64,000 nucleotides of DNA from Trichostrongylus colubriformis. Its lineage: Eukaryota; Nematoda; Chromadorea; Rhabditida; Trichostrongylidae. Each line of letters begins with the position of its first letter. Within the stretch, counting starts at the first letter, position 1. Where the stretch lies: positions 55,136,727-55,200,726 of the forward strand of contig OZ022259.1 in assembly GCA_963978905.1 (NCBI GenBank). Direction: 5' to 3'. Below the pieces are notes generated by a model. That model ran no database searches, had not been told where the DNA came from, and was given only the letters and a program-made list of their open reading frames with translations. Below, piece after piece: positions 10,299 to 24,000 of the stretch. The position numbers and the translations under genes were made by a program.

Positions 10299-11046
10299 CA
10301 GGGGGTGCCAAAAAAAAAAAGTAATTTTGCCCACGGCTCACATCTGCCAATTTTACAAAACGTAGGGAAGCGAAAGAGATAAAGGTATTGGGGCAAAACA
10401 TTCCCGAAATGTTCCTCTAAAAGCAGGATCAAGCTGTGGCTCCTCACGTTCATGTTCATAAAAATATGGAGGTTTCATTCGGCGCAGTCGGGCTTTGGAG
10501 TACCTACATTTAAAAATTCGCTAAAAACAGTGGAGCCAAGCTCGGTGGTAGGTCTTTTGTGGGAAGCTTCCTGAGGGTTGGCCCTTCGGTTCTTGGAAGT
10601 CACAGAGCCCCTGCTGCTTGGACAAGGCTGCTATGATCCAAAGTATCATTTTCATGCCTCAAATCCGCCTCCGGAGGGGTTTCAGTGGTAGGGAAACGTT
10701 TTGGCTCTTGGAAACGAAGGGCGCTGGGAACCCGGGAAAAACGCAATGTTAAAGAACACCATCCGGTATGAATCCCCTTAGGTACCCAGATTGAACGGAC
10801 GTCAGCAAGGTTGTGAAAGAGGGCGAAAAAATTTTGGATTTTGCCCAGTTGAGGTGATACATCTTGTTCAGTCTTTCCTTGCTCCCGTTCCTGCTCGTGC
10901 AGGAGGCTGCCACGGAGTATATTGATAGAGTTAGGTCTGCTCTTGATTCTGGGGATGAGAATACCTCAATGGAATTTACTGTAGTTTGGCTAAATGGGGT
11001 CGAAAGTGGAGGAGACAAAATTACTTTTTTTTTTTGGCACCCCCTG
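10299..11046. mobile_element. TA-flanked element with CAGGGGGTGCC termini
   Basis: Inverted ends CAGGGGGTGCCAAAAAA / TTTTTTGGCACCCCCTG are flanked by TA on both sides (10297-10298, 11047-11048), as in Tc1/mariner insertions. Total 748 bp. Interior frames of 89 (minus) and 71 (plus) codons overlap and carry no catalytic motif, so the element appears non-autonomous. Confidence 0.7.
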
Positions 11047-11329
11047 TATAATGGACTGGTCGTTCATCCTAATGAATGAATTTGTTCAATTGCTTTGCAT
11101 ACTCAGTCAAATGAGAACCCTTTCACATGTTTTAAAGAACACAATTTGTGTGATGGATCTCATTCATTTGTCGCTGATCAGGTTTGTTTGTAGACCTACT
11201 GTCATCATCATCCTTCATTCAGTGGCTTATCATTTCATCATTCAATCCAACATTTATTCGACCGAATACAGTTTCCTCACTATTTTCTTCCCATTCCTGT
11301 AGATAAGATATCAGTAGGCAGAGCAGCCA

Positions 11330-12170
11330 ATTAGACGAGGTCACTCAGAATCCCGAGGTGCGAAGGAGGTGCGATAAAGGTGTGGGGTAGGTGCGAAATA
11401 AAGGTGCTAAGGAGTATTCTGTACAAAAGGCACTCTCCCTAATCACTTCGCACCTTCTCGAGTTCGCGTATGGTTTCACCTCCCTAATTGCTTTCGCTTA
11501 CAACTTTTCAAAACATCAGAAATGAAATGGCACAAACAGAGGTAAACAAAAATAAACAGGAACAGGTAGAAATACATGCCATAAAAGTAGTATATAGGTT
11601 CTACGCACTTCTTTTGGCCCGCTTCGTTTTACAAACCTCATATGAATTTCACTGGTCAGATGAAATTATACAAGTTCGTAAACAAAGGCAATATCAAACA
11701 CAGCCGATTTCTGTTTCTTTCCGCATGGACATAATTCGAGATATCCTTGTAGCAGTCCTTAGCAAGCGTCTTCCGTCACGAACTGTTACTCTATTCACCG
11801 GCACTGCACATGCCTTGTGTTGCGGCCCATTCATGCGTAAGCATAGCTTCGTCATGAAGCCCTCTACTACCGCCACACCTCTCCCTTCATCTTTGGCTTC
11901 TGCGAATTTGCCGATTTTCCCTCAGAAACTTTCAGATCCATCTCCCTGTCGCCGTGTCTTTCACGTACCCATCTTCAGCGCCTTGTATGACCACGGAACA
12001 TTTATGTCTCCTGTTGTTACCAGACCTTTCTTTCGTCATCCCCTAAACTGGAAACCTTCCGAAATGCTCTAATATTCCTCATTTTCAAAAACGCTGCAAA
12101 CAACAGTTTGTGCTACCCGTTCCAGACTCCACACATGTTGGTAGTACATCTGTAGGGTGTTTGCCTTTGC
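11330..12170 (+). repeat. Dispersed repeat, copy 1 of a two-part family
   Basis: This sequence recurs with moderate divergence at 23040-23394 and 24657-25000, where the copy is split by a 1.24-kb insertion. Shared landmarks: a CATATGAAT...GGTCAGATGAAA block and a TTCAGCGC(C/T)(T/C)TGTA...CA block. The 194-codon frame 11488-12072 runs across the repeat and is not maintained in the other copy, so I do not treat it as a gene. Confidence 0.55.
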
Positions 12171-12479
12171 ATCTCTATGTTTTTATATCGTCATGAGCTG
12201 AGTCGAACCCAGATAGCTTAGCCAATCAAGTGAGGTCATCCCTCAGGCAGATTGGAGGAAAAAGCGAGGTGACCTCATCTAATGGCTTTCCTGACGAAAG
12301 ACCAACACTCTACATAAGGTAGGGGTCATGAGGCCGCGTTCATGCTTTGCGCCGACGCCGGAATAGGCGGCGACGGCGGCAACATCTCAAAGCACACTTA
12401 TCGTACTTTTCTTATTGTTCCATTCTGAAAACAAATAGATAAGCATCCATAAACGACCAAAAAATAAGAACGCTTTCAG

Positions 12480-12676
12480 CAGAAGGTGATGGAAAGCTGG
12501 TATTGGATCAAATACGTCAAATTATGGAAGCGGAAAAGATGGGTGAGAAATCTAAACAGCGCGTAATTTCAATGGTGGCCGCTTATTCAAGCCATTCAGC
12601 CAAAGCATCGAAGGGTTACGACAATGTCGATTTTGACCTCGATGATGTTGGCGACGATAAACCAGCACCGAAATAA
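12480..12676 (+). CDS. 3'-terminal coding exon of an unidentified gene
   Basis: A good acceptor (CGCTTTCAG) precedes a 64-codon frame ending in TAA (12674-12676). The start (EGDGKLVLDQI) looks like the second half of an EF-hand loop; the rest is a charged helix and an acidic, proline-containing tail (FDLDDVGDD). Codon use is protein-like and AT-rich 3' sequence follows. The previous exon should end in phase 1 and contribute the first half of a calcium loop; I could not find it. Not fragment B of PP2A, which has its own stop. Confidence 0.5.
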
Positions 12677-12679
12677 TGA

Positions 12680-14517
12680 ACACATTGCCAATCCACACAC
12701 AGTGTAATTATCGCTCGAACTTGTCGAATATAAAACTCCAAGAATTGCCTCATTTAAACAATTTCGTCTCATCTCTTCTGTTCAGTTGTCTAGTTTGTCA
12801 AGTCTCACTACTTATTTACTTGTAGGGAAACTCAAACGACATGTATTTGATATGCGTACCATCTGAATAAACTTTGACATGGCAAAAATTTCAATTTTTT
12901 TCCGACGAGCTGGGAGAATTCAGACGCTGAAGCAATACTACATAAATCGCACAGTATCTTTGAGTGCCTGATATATGCAAGTAAGAAGTGAAGCGCTAAG
13001 TACCAAATTCGCTCGGGGGCAGAAAACCAAGAATTTGGTGGATTGGGTGAGCTCGAACGGGGCCGCTGGTTATTGGTACGACCACGCCTTCTTCGCACCT
13101 AATTATTTTTGCCTCGCACATGGGGTGCGAGGTGACCCCAGTTAGCTGCGAGAACTCACGGGTCATCATGTTGCCCACATTGATCCATGAAATGAGAAAA
13201 AAACAAATCAGACAAGCAATATAAATGGGATAAATGGGACAATTTTCTTGGAGAAGTAATTCACAATTTCACAAACGTTTCAAAACATGGTCATCTTAAA
13301 CTCTATGCACGAAAAGCGGAATAGCATTGGTAATGGTGAACTCCGACTTCTGATGGAACTTCGAAATGCGCATTTACATCAGAAGCAAAATATGACACGT
13401 TCTGAAATGGAATGAGATGGCCAATGATGAGAAGCCTTTCTTCTGCAATACTATGACAGCAATTTAGCTAATCGAAAGAGGATGGTCTTCTCGCAAACGA
13501 AACACTCGCTACTTAGCCTCATTTGTTCATATAAGATTTATGTTATTTTTGTGTTGTAACTCTTAGTTAACGGATAGTAAATACACCTGGTAGCGGTTAA
13601 ACCATATTCCAATTAGTGAACCTTTACTCGATTAATGGATCAATGAGGGTGACAAGATGAGCCATGAGTTCTCGCCGTCAACTGGGGTCATCTCGCACCT
13701 CATGTGCGAAGCAACACTAATTAGCTGCGAAAAAGGCGAGGTCGTTCCAATAACCACCTTCCCGCTCAACGTCACGCCATCTCTGGAGAGCGTGGGACCA
13801 GAACCGTAACAGATTAGCCCTTTCCAAGCATATTTCAAGTAATCGAGCACGAAAGGTTGATCTCTCATTGCCTCACAACAAAACGGCACACTAATGATAC
13901 AGAAGGACTTCCGCAACCAGGCGGGAGAATTGAAATATCAATGGGAAGCGATTCTTCTAGAACCTACTTTGTGCACGACACGGACATGTGGACCAAGCCG
14001 AGACGATCGACCATTTAATATACGCTTCTGCAAAGACCACGAGACGTAAAAATGTGTATGAGCATGGGAAAACTCCTGAAACCAACCTGTGAAGTCCTAG
14101 TTAGGAACAGCTGAGATAGTTCTACGACAAACACTCAAGGGTTTGATTGTTTCTGCTCAAAAAAACCTCATACTTCCTTAGGTAGTACCGGGCCAGCGCC
14201 AACTGACAGTGAAACATATGAATTTTGTAAAAAAGTATATCTAATCGAATGTTTATTTCATGATGTAAAAGACATGGTACATACATATACCCGTGAACAA
14301 CTACTCGTAGATGACTCACATTTGTGACTAACTGCGAAACTGGAAAATTATTTTCGGTATGCATGCACAACTCAATCAGACGATATAATGACTTATGGGA
14401 TAGAAACGAAGCACATAGTTACCGTAAAAAAACACAGCTGAGGCACACAGATAGCTTTGTACGAGCCATTCAACAAAAAGGCAGGATTTTCAGCAGAAAG
14501 TTGTGGATGTGAAGTCT
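12680..14517. repeat. Stretch dominated by an inverted-repeat element (13055-13770)
   Basis: Arms at about 13055-13172 and 13650-13770 match in inverse orientation (GTGCGAGGTGACCCCAGTTAGCTGCGA against its counterpart with scattered changes) around a 480-bp AT-rich interior. No transposase or target duplication was found. Outside the arms I see no gene. Confidence 0.5.
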
Positions 14518-14617
14518 GTTAAACACATAAATGACATCCTATAACAGCTTCGCTACAATATATATATTGTTAAACACATAAATGTACATCCTATAACGAC
14601 TACTACAATATATGATG
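14518..14617 (+). repeat. Tandem duplication, about 50 bp, two copies
   Basis: The block GTTAAACACATAAATG...CATCCTATAAC...CTACAATATA occurs twice in direct succession, with small differences. Function unknown. Confidence 0.6.
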
Positions 14618-14809
14618 TTCTTGTATAAAATAGTTCTTATCATACTTTTATTTTGAAAATGCAGAGAAAGGGCACTAAGCTCAGTGCAGTTGAGTTAGCT
14701 AAGAACCTGCTAGTTACGCCGTTTGGTTGCCAGACGGATTACTCATGATTTTGCATATTGCTTTACATTACAATAATTGATGAGAGGTAAGGTCACGGAC
14801 ATACTCACC

Positions 14810-14943
14810 GCCGCAGGGCGTGGCTGCGTTAAAAGGCAGCGAGGGAGAGTGACACGGGGGGGGGGGGTGTAGAGATACGCAGGCAACGAAGCAGGGTGGC
14901 ATAGAGCAGACGCAGAGGTACGCAGCCACGCCCTGCCGACGGC
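14810..14943. repeat. Hairpin-ended repeat with G10 tract
   Basis: Arms CGCAGGGCGTGGCTGCGT and ACGCAGCCACGCCCTGC bracket about 90 bp containing a G10 run. The right side (GGCACCGCTAAGTATGA) recurs near 20.74 kb, and with variation at the ends of the hairpin MITE near 27.9 kb. Confidence 0.5.
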
Positions 14944-14944
14944 A

Positions 14945-17277
14945 CCGCTAAGTATGACCGCGGCCTAACAACGCATTGATTACGGATCCTGTCCGAAATC
15001 TTACCAGGGAAGGGTAGGGTTTCATGCTCCCATGGAACTCTCATTTGAGACCTTGACGGATCGATAGGGACCGAAAAGTAATTATAACTGTTAACTAGAA
15101 CTGCAACCTTCCATTCGGAGCGCGATACGAGGGGTCAAAGTTTGCATGTCATTGTGCTTGGCGAGGCACTTAGTACGGCCGTTGCTGAACCAGCAACAGC
15201 ACAGAAGTTCACTGGTAGTGTCCCGGGTCGTGGGGGTCGTGGGTTTGCTCACCGCAGGAGAGTGTTCTTTTGCATTTTGTGCTTCATCGTCAGTAAGTGC
15301 TTCTTTTTCACTTTTGAACGATACTTTGTGCTGCCACTTTACGGGCAAGATGAATCGCACTCGTATATCCTACCAGTATCTTATAAAGCAGGCATGCATA
15401 AGGTGCTCATTTTGTGAGTTACATTTTTGCTTCAAACACTTTTTTGCTCTGCTCGCTAAAGGCACCGGCAGGGGGGCAAGGGCGGAATAACGTTTACGAA
15501 AACAATGGCGTCTGAAAACAAAAATATGGGTTCGGAAGATACAATGTGTAACGAACGTTGAAAAACGCGCCGTGAGACGGTATTTGGCCCCGGGGCGCGC
15601 TTCCGTCCGAACTGCAAGCTTCCGTGGCCGAGCCACGCTTCGTTCATTTTGAAGCTTGTCTTCGGCCTGATGTAACCTTATTTTTGAATTATTTCCTCTT
15701 TACTGTTTTCTAGTGACATATTTTACTTGTTTACTTATAGATCTTCTTAATTGTGCATTTCTATACCTGAAAATCTCAGAAGGGTCAAATAAAGTCGGGG
15801 GGAGACGCAACTTTGCGTCGACGTCGATGCTCCTTTCCCTTACTAGGCTTAGGTTAAAATTGATATCCCCTCCTAGCATAGGTCTCATCAGCTTTAGCCT
15901 AACCCTAGGAAGGGAAAGAAGCTTTGACGTGGGTAAAAATTTTGCCTCTCCCCCCCCCCCCCCCCCGACTTTATTTGACCCGTAAGTACATCTAGAAACA
16001 ATATAAGAAAGAACAAAGTGAAAACTAAAAGGAAAAAACAAATCTATATTAGAACCATCTTCTTTTGGCACCATGCCAAGGCGTCAAATTGGCGAGTTTG
16101 TGCAATGGCGGCCACTCAAGCTCGTCCACACTACGTCTGTCCTACCGTAAGCCAAAATTACCCCTCCTGGTGTCTTTAATAGAATCGTGAACACTTGGAC
16201 TAAAGTGGCAGTGTAAATGATGGGTGCGATTAGGTGCCAGTATGAGGAAATGTTCAACAATGAAAGAGAAGCACTTACTGACGATGAAACAAGAAATGCA
16301 AAAAATCCGCATCGGTAGGGTGACACCACTCGCCTACAAATCCGAGACACCACAGTGGGACACGGTGGCTGGTGCTGGCTCAGCGCTGAGTGCCTTGCCA
16401 ATGAGGCATCGTAGGCAAGCGACCACTCCTAACTCGCCTCAGAGTGGCATTATGCAATTTCGGTTTTCACAGTCATAATCAGAACTCGTCTCTATCGATC
16501 CATCTAGGTCTCAGTTCGAAGTTCCATGGGAAGTTGAAACCCTTCTCTGGTTAGTGGTTGCAGATGCTCACGCGCGCTGTCGCATTGGCGCAAAACTGCA
16601 ATTCGTCCACGAAAGAGCTATTCAATTGCTTCCAGCTTGATGCTACAGACTTCTGGTGAGTTCCACTCTCTCAAGCTCAGCCTTTGGTTATAAAATTTGA
16701 AAGCTATATCGTATCTTCCTATCATGGTTTGCCTTGTATGGATGTATTGTTCTGATATTGATGTTACCCCAATAAAATTGGGGGGAAGGGGGGTGCCGGG
16801 GAAAGCAAGTTGCTGTGTGACACATCAGTTAGTCGAATTTTCTCGCGAATTTTTGACCACACATTACTGATTGAGCAAATAAGATGACAGCCTTTCGCCT
16901 CAGAATACCCATTTTTCAAATAAGTCCAACTGTAAGTAAGTTATTTTACCAAGGCAGAACCTAGTCAAGTAGAATCCGATCAGAATCAGCATTATCCGGC
17001 TGGAAATAAGTGATCAGTTCCACGTTGAAGGAATCTGCAGTTTCACGCCGTCTTACCACGCGCGCAGTCTTGTACGAACCTGCGACAATTTGGAAAACAA
17101 AGCAGAGTACACTATACGGCAAACGGTTGCGCCATTTAAACAGGAAATTCGCGTGGCCGCGTTTGACGAGCAACGAAATGGTGCGAGATAGGAACGGCGT
17201 ACTAGTTGGGCCCGGAAGCGATTACGCCTGGAATAAGGCACGGATTTATTGCTTGAGGAAACATCCGAGGACATCGG
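14945..17277. repeat. Repeat-rich stretch with two definable modules
   Basis: 15782-15980 has perfect 21-bp inverted ends (GGGTCAAATAAAGTCGGGGG and complement, the right end extended by a C18 tract) around two TTAGGTTAAAA/TTTAGCCTAA words. 15981-16179 is a module repeated at 36923-37120 in the same orientation at high identity, with shared CACCATGCCAAGGCGTCAAA and TGGTGTCTTTAA. The remaining frames are short and overlap on both strands; no gene is supported. Confidence 0.5.
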
Positions 17278-17470
17278 GTAGGGGTCACGAGGTCGAATTT
17301 CCGCTTGGCAGCGGTGCACTCGCGGCGCCACCAGTACGACTCGCCGTATCGATTGCCCGTGGGAGAACGGCCGAGCGTGACTGCGTCACATCTGCCCTTC
17401 CACTCATGCCATGCCACCTCGCATAAAGGCTGCCATGCCCTGCCACTGGCACTCGCACCCGCCGTGCCGC
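17278..17470 (+). mobile_element. Truncated relative of the 8.5-kb hAT-like MITE
   Basis: Begins GGGTAGGGGTCACGAGGTCG and follows the interior of 8513-8749 closely, but has no right inverted end. It runs into another repeat (GCGATGGTGCGAGCTATACGCG) shared with the hairpin at 51.8-52.0 kb. Confidence 0.55.
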
Positions 17471-17731
17471 GATGGTGCGAGCTATACGCGATGGCCTTGG
17501 ATTGTACGGAAGCAACACGAATTCTCTCTTAATGGCACACACCCTACGGCAAGTAATTACAACCGCTAACCGCAGATGATATCTGAAACTCTGAGAAGAA
17601 CCTGGCACATCGCGATCCCTACTCTTATCCATTGAACACAGCAAATCTAAGTGTCATAAACTTTCTATAATTTTTTCATAACAATTGATATCTCCACAAG
17701 GTACTTATAATTGATAGAAAATCAGGCAGAT

Positions 17732-18006
17732 TCAAAACCTCAGGTCCTTACTGTAAGGAGTAGACTGAAAGAAAATGTCGGAAGCAACAGATGAACCTCG
17801 AGCTTTGGTTACCGGCCGTACAGGTAGACAACTTCCACTGAGATGACTTTCGATGCTTAGCATCGTGGACATGCTCTCATTGTCTCGATACACATCAACC
17901 ACGCTGCCTTCAGCATGACGGCGAGCCGAGAAAATCGTGTCAAAGTGATAAACGTTCTTCGACTCCAGGATCCATAACAAACCACCAACAACAAGACATA
18001 GAACAG
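17732..18006 (-). CDS. doxa-1: doxa-1 exon 9 and stop
   Basis: Acceptor CTATTTCCAG, TGA at 17734-17732. Completes TM5 and gives a hydrophilic C-terminal tail. Only the phase-1 junction with exon 8 keeps the family alignment; the other open frame (18066-17857) does not. Confidence 0.9.
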
Positions 18007-21000
18007 CTGGAAATAGCCGCGTAACAAAGGGAACTCGTTAGTGTTCACGTGACAGAGGTAGTCCACTCATTAACAGTACCCACTCACGGAAAAAGTGTTC
18101 ATTAGTAGAAAAAAACCTTCTAAACAATAAAAGAAGTGAAATAAGCCACTCATGAATGAGTTGTCCAGGAATACGGTGTAGTTGTACCAATTGCGCCACC
18201 CAGAACTATGAGGACGCCGTGCTAACAATAAGGATCATGCTCCATTATTTACACCCGTCGAAACAGTTTAGTGACTAGGTTCTACGATTCAAGCAAGAAG
18301 GTGTAATGACAACAACTTTACATGTTCATCATTCACGGCATTGAAAATCAATTGATAGTTCATTAAAGAAAGCCCGATATGTTTCGATTTTTTCGGTATA
18401 TGACGCGTTTCTATGAAAAAATACGACGGACCTCTCACAGATAAACGTGAGGCAAAGTACTGCGGATAACCGTCGTCACACGTCAAGGATTCACGTAACC
18501 CAATCTACACGTGCTGTTCAACGAAAAGATCCGGACCGTTTTTCGAGCGTCGAGTTTCTCACCGTTTCATTTTCATATTATTTCACAGCGGCTTCTTTCT
18601 TAGCAATAGACCAAAAAGGAGAACAAATTACCGAACGCACCGGCCATACAAGTAGCATAGAAGCAAATTGACATACGAAACTTCAACAATGTGTCACCAT
18701 GCTGTGCCGGGAACCGAATGTACATTTGTCGAGGAATATTGGTCACAAAGATAATGTCACCTTAATCATGTCTTTATTTCTAGACTATTCAGTGAGCAAC
18801 AGATCTAAAAAAAAAGCTAGCTTGTTTGGCATTCCAATGTCGAATGGCAGATAGGAGGTAAAGCACACTCACCCAATCCGATAAAAGCTCCTGTGTAAAA
18901 GACACATCGAGCAAAGTAATGCGGAAGAAAGGCAAGACACACTAGTGAAAATATCCATATCAAGAGGGACATCCTAAACAGAAACCAATACTGTCAAAAT
19001 GATACTGAGACCTAGCACAAGCCTTCGAATATGGGGGAAAATTTGACAATATGAAGGAAGCGTTGCAACGGGGCTAGAACGAACGTAGAGAGTGGGAAAG
19101 AGCTCATGGCTAGATGAATAGGTTCCCTTGTAAGTAGCCCTTTTACATCCTTTACATAAAGAAATAATTTCACCCATCCCAGACTCACTCTCTTTCTTAT
19201 GACTGCGTAACATTACGCTCTGTCACCCATCACCATATTGAACCAATCACCATATTGAACCAAGAAAAGAAATCAAATTTAACGTACCACAACATCGATG
19301 CCGTGTAGTATCCGGCCACTCGATATTGTCGTCCCCAAGCGAAGCCATCGCCCGATAGGTATTCGATTACCTGAAATTTCTCAGGCACATTGTGAGGTTT
19401 GCTCGAAACCCATTATACCTACTGCGGAGTGTGCACACATTTGAACACTATGGGTGTGATGGGTGTGCTACTTTCGTACAGATTACTCGTTGGCCAAACG
19501 CCTCTACGAAACGACGCAGATAGAACTGCGGCACGTAACGGAGTCGCTTGAGCAATGAATTAGAAACGTCGACAAATATTCATGCATGAGCATGCGTTGC
19601 AGATTCTCACGAGTGGATTTATTTATGCCCCCAACTTTTCCTCCATTATCTCTACTATATATAAAACGCTTCGTCTGTCTGTCCGTCCCTCTGTCCGTCC
19701 GTCCCTTTGTACGTCCGTCTGTCACGAAATTCATATCTCGCGTCGCAGTAGAGCTGGGACTCTGAATTTTTAAAGTGATATAAGGGGTGATAAGGGGACA
19801 TCAGTGGTGATGGAGCGAAAGTGATAGCAACTGATAAGGGCTGATAAGGAGCCTCCAAAGGTGAAATGATGGGAAGTTCACATCTCGCACCGCAGCAAAG
19901 ATGGGATACTGAATATTAGAAATGATGTAAGTGGTAGTAAGGGGACATTAATGGTGAGGGAACGGAAGTGATATCAACTGATAAGGGCTGATAAGGAGCC
20001 TCGAAAGGTGAATGATTTGGAATTCATATCTCGCGCCGCCGCAAAGCTGGGACTCTGAATTTTAAAGTGATATAAGTATGAGACTCATGGGAGGAATTTT
20101 GATTCCCTTTTCCGTTTTTGCAAATTCCCCGTTTCTGAAACCGTTCGAGTGATGATACTGATCGATAGATATCGATCAAGCCCAATTAGCATGCTTCAAT
20201 GTGTGACGCGCACAGCTGTGTGCGCCAGCCCAACTGGTATTAAATATGGAAGTTACTTGCAACTGCACGACTTCGAGGCTTCACACCAAGCTTCACAAGC
20301 AGTCGGCGAATAAAGAGCAAGTTTGCAAATGACAATGAAAAAGAATGAACCACTTGCACCTCAATAATGTTGCGATGAGAAGAAGCCAAAGTGAAGTCTT
20401 TTGCAAAGTAGGTCACAAGTCGGTCACGCTTTTGACTCAGCACTTGTGACTCAGCAGAAAGTTGAAAACGTCGCCGTACACCATAACAATTTGTAGATCG
20501 ACACTACACTCCTGCTGCCAACGTTGAAAAGTCGGTGCTATGGGAGTTAGGGGGCGCGCGAAGGCATAGGCCACGCCCATTTTGTGCTTTACCAAGCTCC
20601 CTAGCCGAGATAATGTGGCGCGTACTACTGCGCCCCTCACTCGTGGCCCCTATTTCCCTCCTTTAGGCCCCGGCGTTCACAGATAGCGAGACAGAGTGGC
20701 ACAGTGGGAGACGCAGGGACGCCACGCCCTACCGGCGGCACCGCAAAGTATGAATGCTGCCTAATAGGCCTCAGAGGATACGCATGAGCGTACACGAATC
20801 TCTTTTCCAATAACATGCAAAAAATAAGTATTTATTCTGCTCATCATATCTGCAGCTAAATGAAGTGGTGCTAATGTAGTTCGAAAACACTCCACTATGT
20901 TCGGCTTCCTACGCTACTCAAGTCTAGGACCTTTGCCTATGCCAAAGTTGAGAGGAATCATTACCCTCCCAAACTAAAGCTCGGTAAAGATATAAAACTT

Positions 21001-24000
21001 GAGTGAAAGCTGATGATTATACCCATGAGGGGTATAATCATATGCTTACACTCAAGCTGGCTCGCACTCATTATACCCGAACACGAACCGATTTTTTACA
21101 GCGGTACAGTGACTGTTAGGTGTGCGACGCGATGGTGCGAGCAATTCGCGCCATACTGGATGGGACGTGAAGGATGACGGTGCTCTACGCCTCGTTCTAG
21201 GTGAAGAGAAAGAACGATTGTATGTACCTTGATGAATTTAGGGCTTTCTAGACGATACTGTATGACCTGATTTTGATGGCGCTTTCTAGCCCAGATTAAT
21301 GTTTCGGAAAGTATCGAAATTCATTATATGCCAATAACATTATTTAGACAGTCTAGGGAGAGACCCCGGCAGAACCTGGCATATCCTCCCATCGTGAAAA
21401 CCATACCCACGAACCGAGGCAAATTACCCTGCGTTTTGAATCGTTGTCTATTAGAGGAGATATCAATGCATAAAGCAAAAAATTCTCCAAAAACAGCCGA
21501 ATAGATCAAGAGAATGGGAAGAGCGGCTTGCAGGATCGATTACTAACTTGAGTAGCAACAGTATTCAGAAATAAGTAAACAAGCAAGGAGGCTTCAAAAA
21601 CAGAATGGTGGGAACTGATGAACACACTGGAGCCGTGGCTTTCAATTACTCTCCTTGTTAGCACTACTAAAGATTTTCCATCTCTTAAGATCAGGTCGTG
21701 TGAAGACCCAAATGCACTCATAGTGAAAAAATGTTTTTCAACAGCGCAACTCCATTGGAATCAGATGGCAAGCATTTTAACACAGCAACAAAGCAAGATA
21801 AACAAGAAAATGAGAAATATACAAGGAATTCTCTACGGTCCGTTTTGCCAGGGAAACGAAGAACATACGCTTACCTTCAGAATCGGAAAAGGCAAACCTT
21901 TTCTCAATGCGTTCGACAACTCCTTCTCCATTTTATTGACTGAAAATGGATGCATCAACTTGGATTCGTTCAACAATAAATTCGAATAGTACCTTCAGAG
22001 AAACTAAACCTTTCGTTGTAGAGCAATTCGTTACCGCTGACAACTTTTGAACCGTCGTGATGAGAGTTCGCTGCAAAAAAAAAGGATATGGATGGGAGCA
22101 GGATTGCTTCCGTGGATCTTATGGGACGTCATTGGAGTCGATCAAAGGCGATGTCTGAACTGCCTGACTCGCGCAAAGAAATTGAAGTTTTATAATATCG
22201 ATTAGTAGGAGCCTTCAAGAGTAACCCACAGCAACAATGGGGAGGTCGACCGGCTTAACTCGTGGTTACGATAAATTTCGAGTCTAGGCTCTATGAGGTG
22301 ATTTAAAGAAGGGACCTAGTAGCACGTCATACGGGATCGCCATTTGACCAGACCGGACGGGTCTTGACCCCGTCGCGGACTGCTGATACGGGCGGGACCT
22401 GTGAGTGTGACACAACTGACCGAACATAGCTGCCAGGCTATGACAGCCTATGCAAGATCAATACTATCGAATGGCTGTAAATAAGGATGCTTGGCAACTT
22501 CAAAATTTTGGTGAGCCACTTCAATCTTCCAAAAGTGGTGAATGCAGTGACGATATGAGTGGAGTGAACGTGGGCGTTAACGCGGCGAGGAGAAGCCCTC
22601 AATAGGGGCGTCGGCTGGAAGCCTATTAGCAGTGGATAGGAGGGATGTCTGTTGTCATTCCATACAGATCTCCACTATTTTCAACAATAGCAAATATGTA
22701 TACTTGGGAATTACTATTAGGCTGAGGAGCAAGTTCGTAGCGCTTTCTTCCATGATTTTAGTTGAGCAAATTGTTTTTGTTTGACAAACTAATAGGATTT
22801 ATCGGACAGTACTTTACCTGCTCTACAGAACTGCGCTGTTTTTTTTTGGTTTTTTGTTATTTTTTGAGTGTAGAGGTGGAATCCCCAGAAGCCAAAGCAA
22901 CTGGACACTGTCAAAATCGCCATTTCTGAACTTTGCACATTAATGCAAACCTAGTTTTGTTGTGCTCTATACAATAACACCTTTTCCTCAAACGTTGCAG
23001 ATGTCCTGAGTGACTTGATGATAAGCGAAGGAGGGAAAGGGCTCTAGTCAAGACTGATCTTTCAGACCTCGTACCCCACACCTTTCCTATCTCACACCTC
23101 CCCGAATTCGCCCATGGCTTGATCTCCTTAATTTCTTTCGCTGACGTTTTCCTGAAACCTCTGTTCGAAATATATGAAGTTTCGAAATGATCCATATGCA
23201 AATGCACAAAGAGATTCATAAAATGATGAGAATAGATAAAAATTCATTAAGCAGAAAAAAACTTTTCTCAGTTGCTCTTGACACTTCTTCGTTTTACTTA
23301 CCTCATATGAATACCATGGTCAGATGAAAAGTATTCAAGTCTGTGAAGAGGGCAATATAAAACGCTGACCTCTCTATCACTTTCCATCAGCACTGTCGAA
23401 CTGGGGTGGGGTAAATCGGGGAATGGTAAACGGACAAATGTGCGGTGGTACTCACTACCGCAACGCGTGAGCTTGCGTCGCGGTTCGGCGTCAGTGGGCA
23501 CAGGCTTTCTCCCGTTTCGTCGCCCCGTCTGCGCACTCCGCGTAAGAGAGTGCACGTGGCGAAATACTCGCAGAGTGTACTACGCATGATTGGTACGGAA
23601 GCCAACGTTGTCTCATCGGATATTCCGACGAGACGGAGGATACTGTGGGGAAGCGGTGAAGTAGAGGAAGATGAACCGTTGTCATTGCGATTGGGGTTCC
23701 AAATCGCCAATTTAGTAATTGCGGGAACCTTCTGTTGCACTTTAGCGGCGAATGCAGAATTGCTTCCGTCTCACCGATACTACCTCAACAACGATATTTG
23801 GCGACACCCCATATTAGCCCCCACGTCGGGGCTTCCTTCTCTTGCAGGCTTAGGCTAAAATACACACTTGAGTATACATTCTGTGATGACAAAAATCGCT
23901 TTCTTCTCACCGATATCATAAACTCAACAACGATATTTGGCGACACCCCATATTAGCCCCACGTCGGGGCTTCCTTCCCTTGCAGGCTTAGGTTAAAATA

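Noticed and set aside
11488..12072. 194-codon open frame as a gene
   Set aside because: The same DNA is a dispersed repeat (second copy split at 23.4-24.65 kb) in which the frame is not preserved.
18090..18229. Extra doxa-1 exon with good splice signals and two open frames
   Set aside because: Exon 8 joins exon 9 directly in phase and the family alignment runs through that junction without a gap; including this segment breaks it.
19475..19567. Open minus-strand segment before doxa-1 exon 6
   Set aside because: Exon 5 (ending KGLPFPILK) joins exon 6 in phase and matches the family; the segment has no acceptor.
19649..20237. Simple microsatellite (TCTGTCTGTCCGTCC) locus
   Set aside because: The run is the usual 5' part of a Helitron whose 3' hairpin and CTGG end are present.
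21618..21989. 123-codon plus-strand open frame
   Set aside because: It overlaps doxa-1 exon 5, its splice sites and the 53-nt intron on the other strand; it is a shadow.
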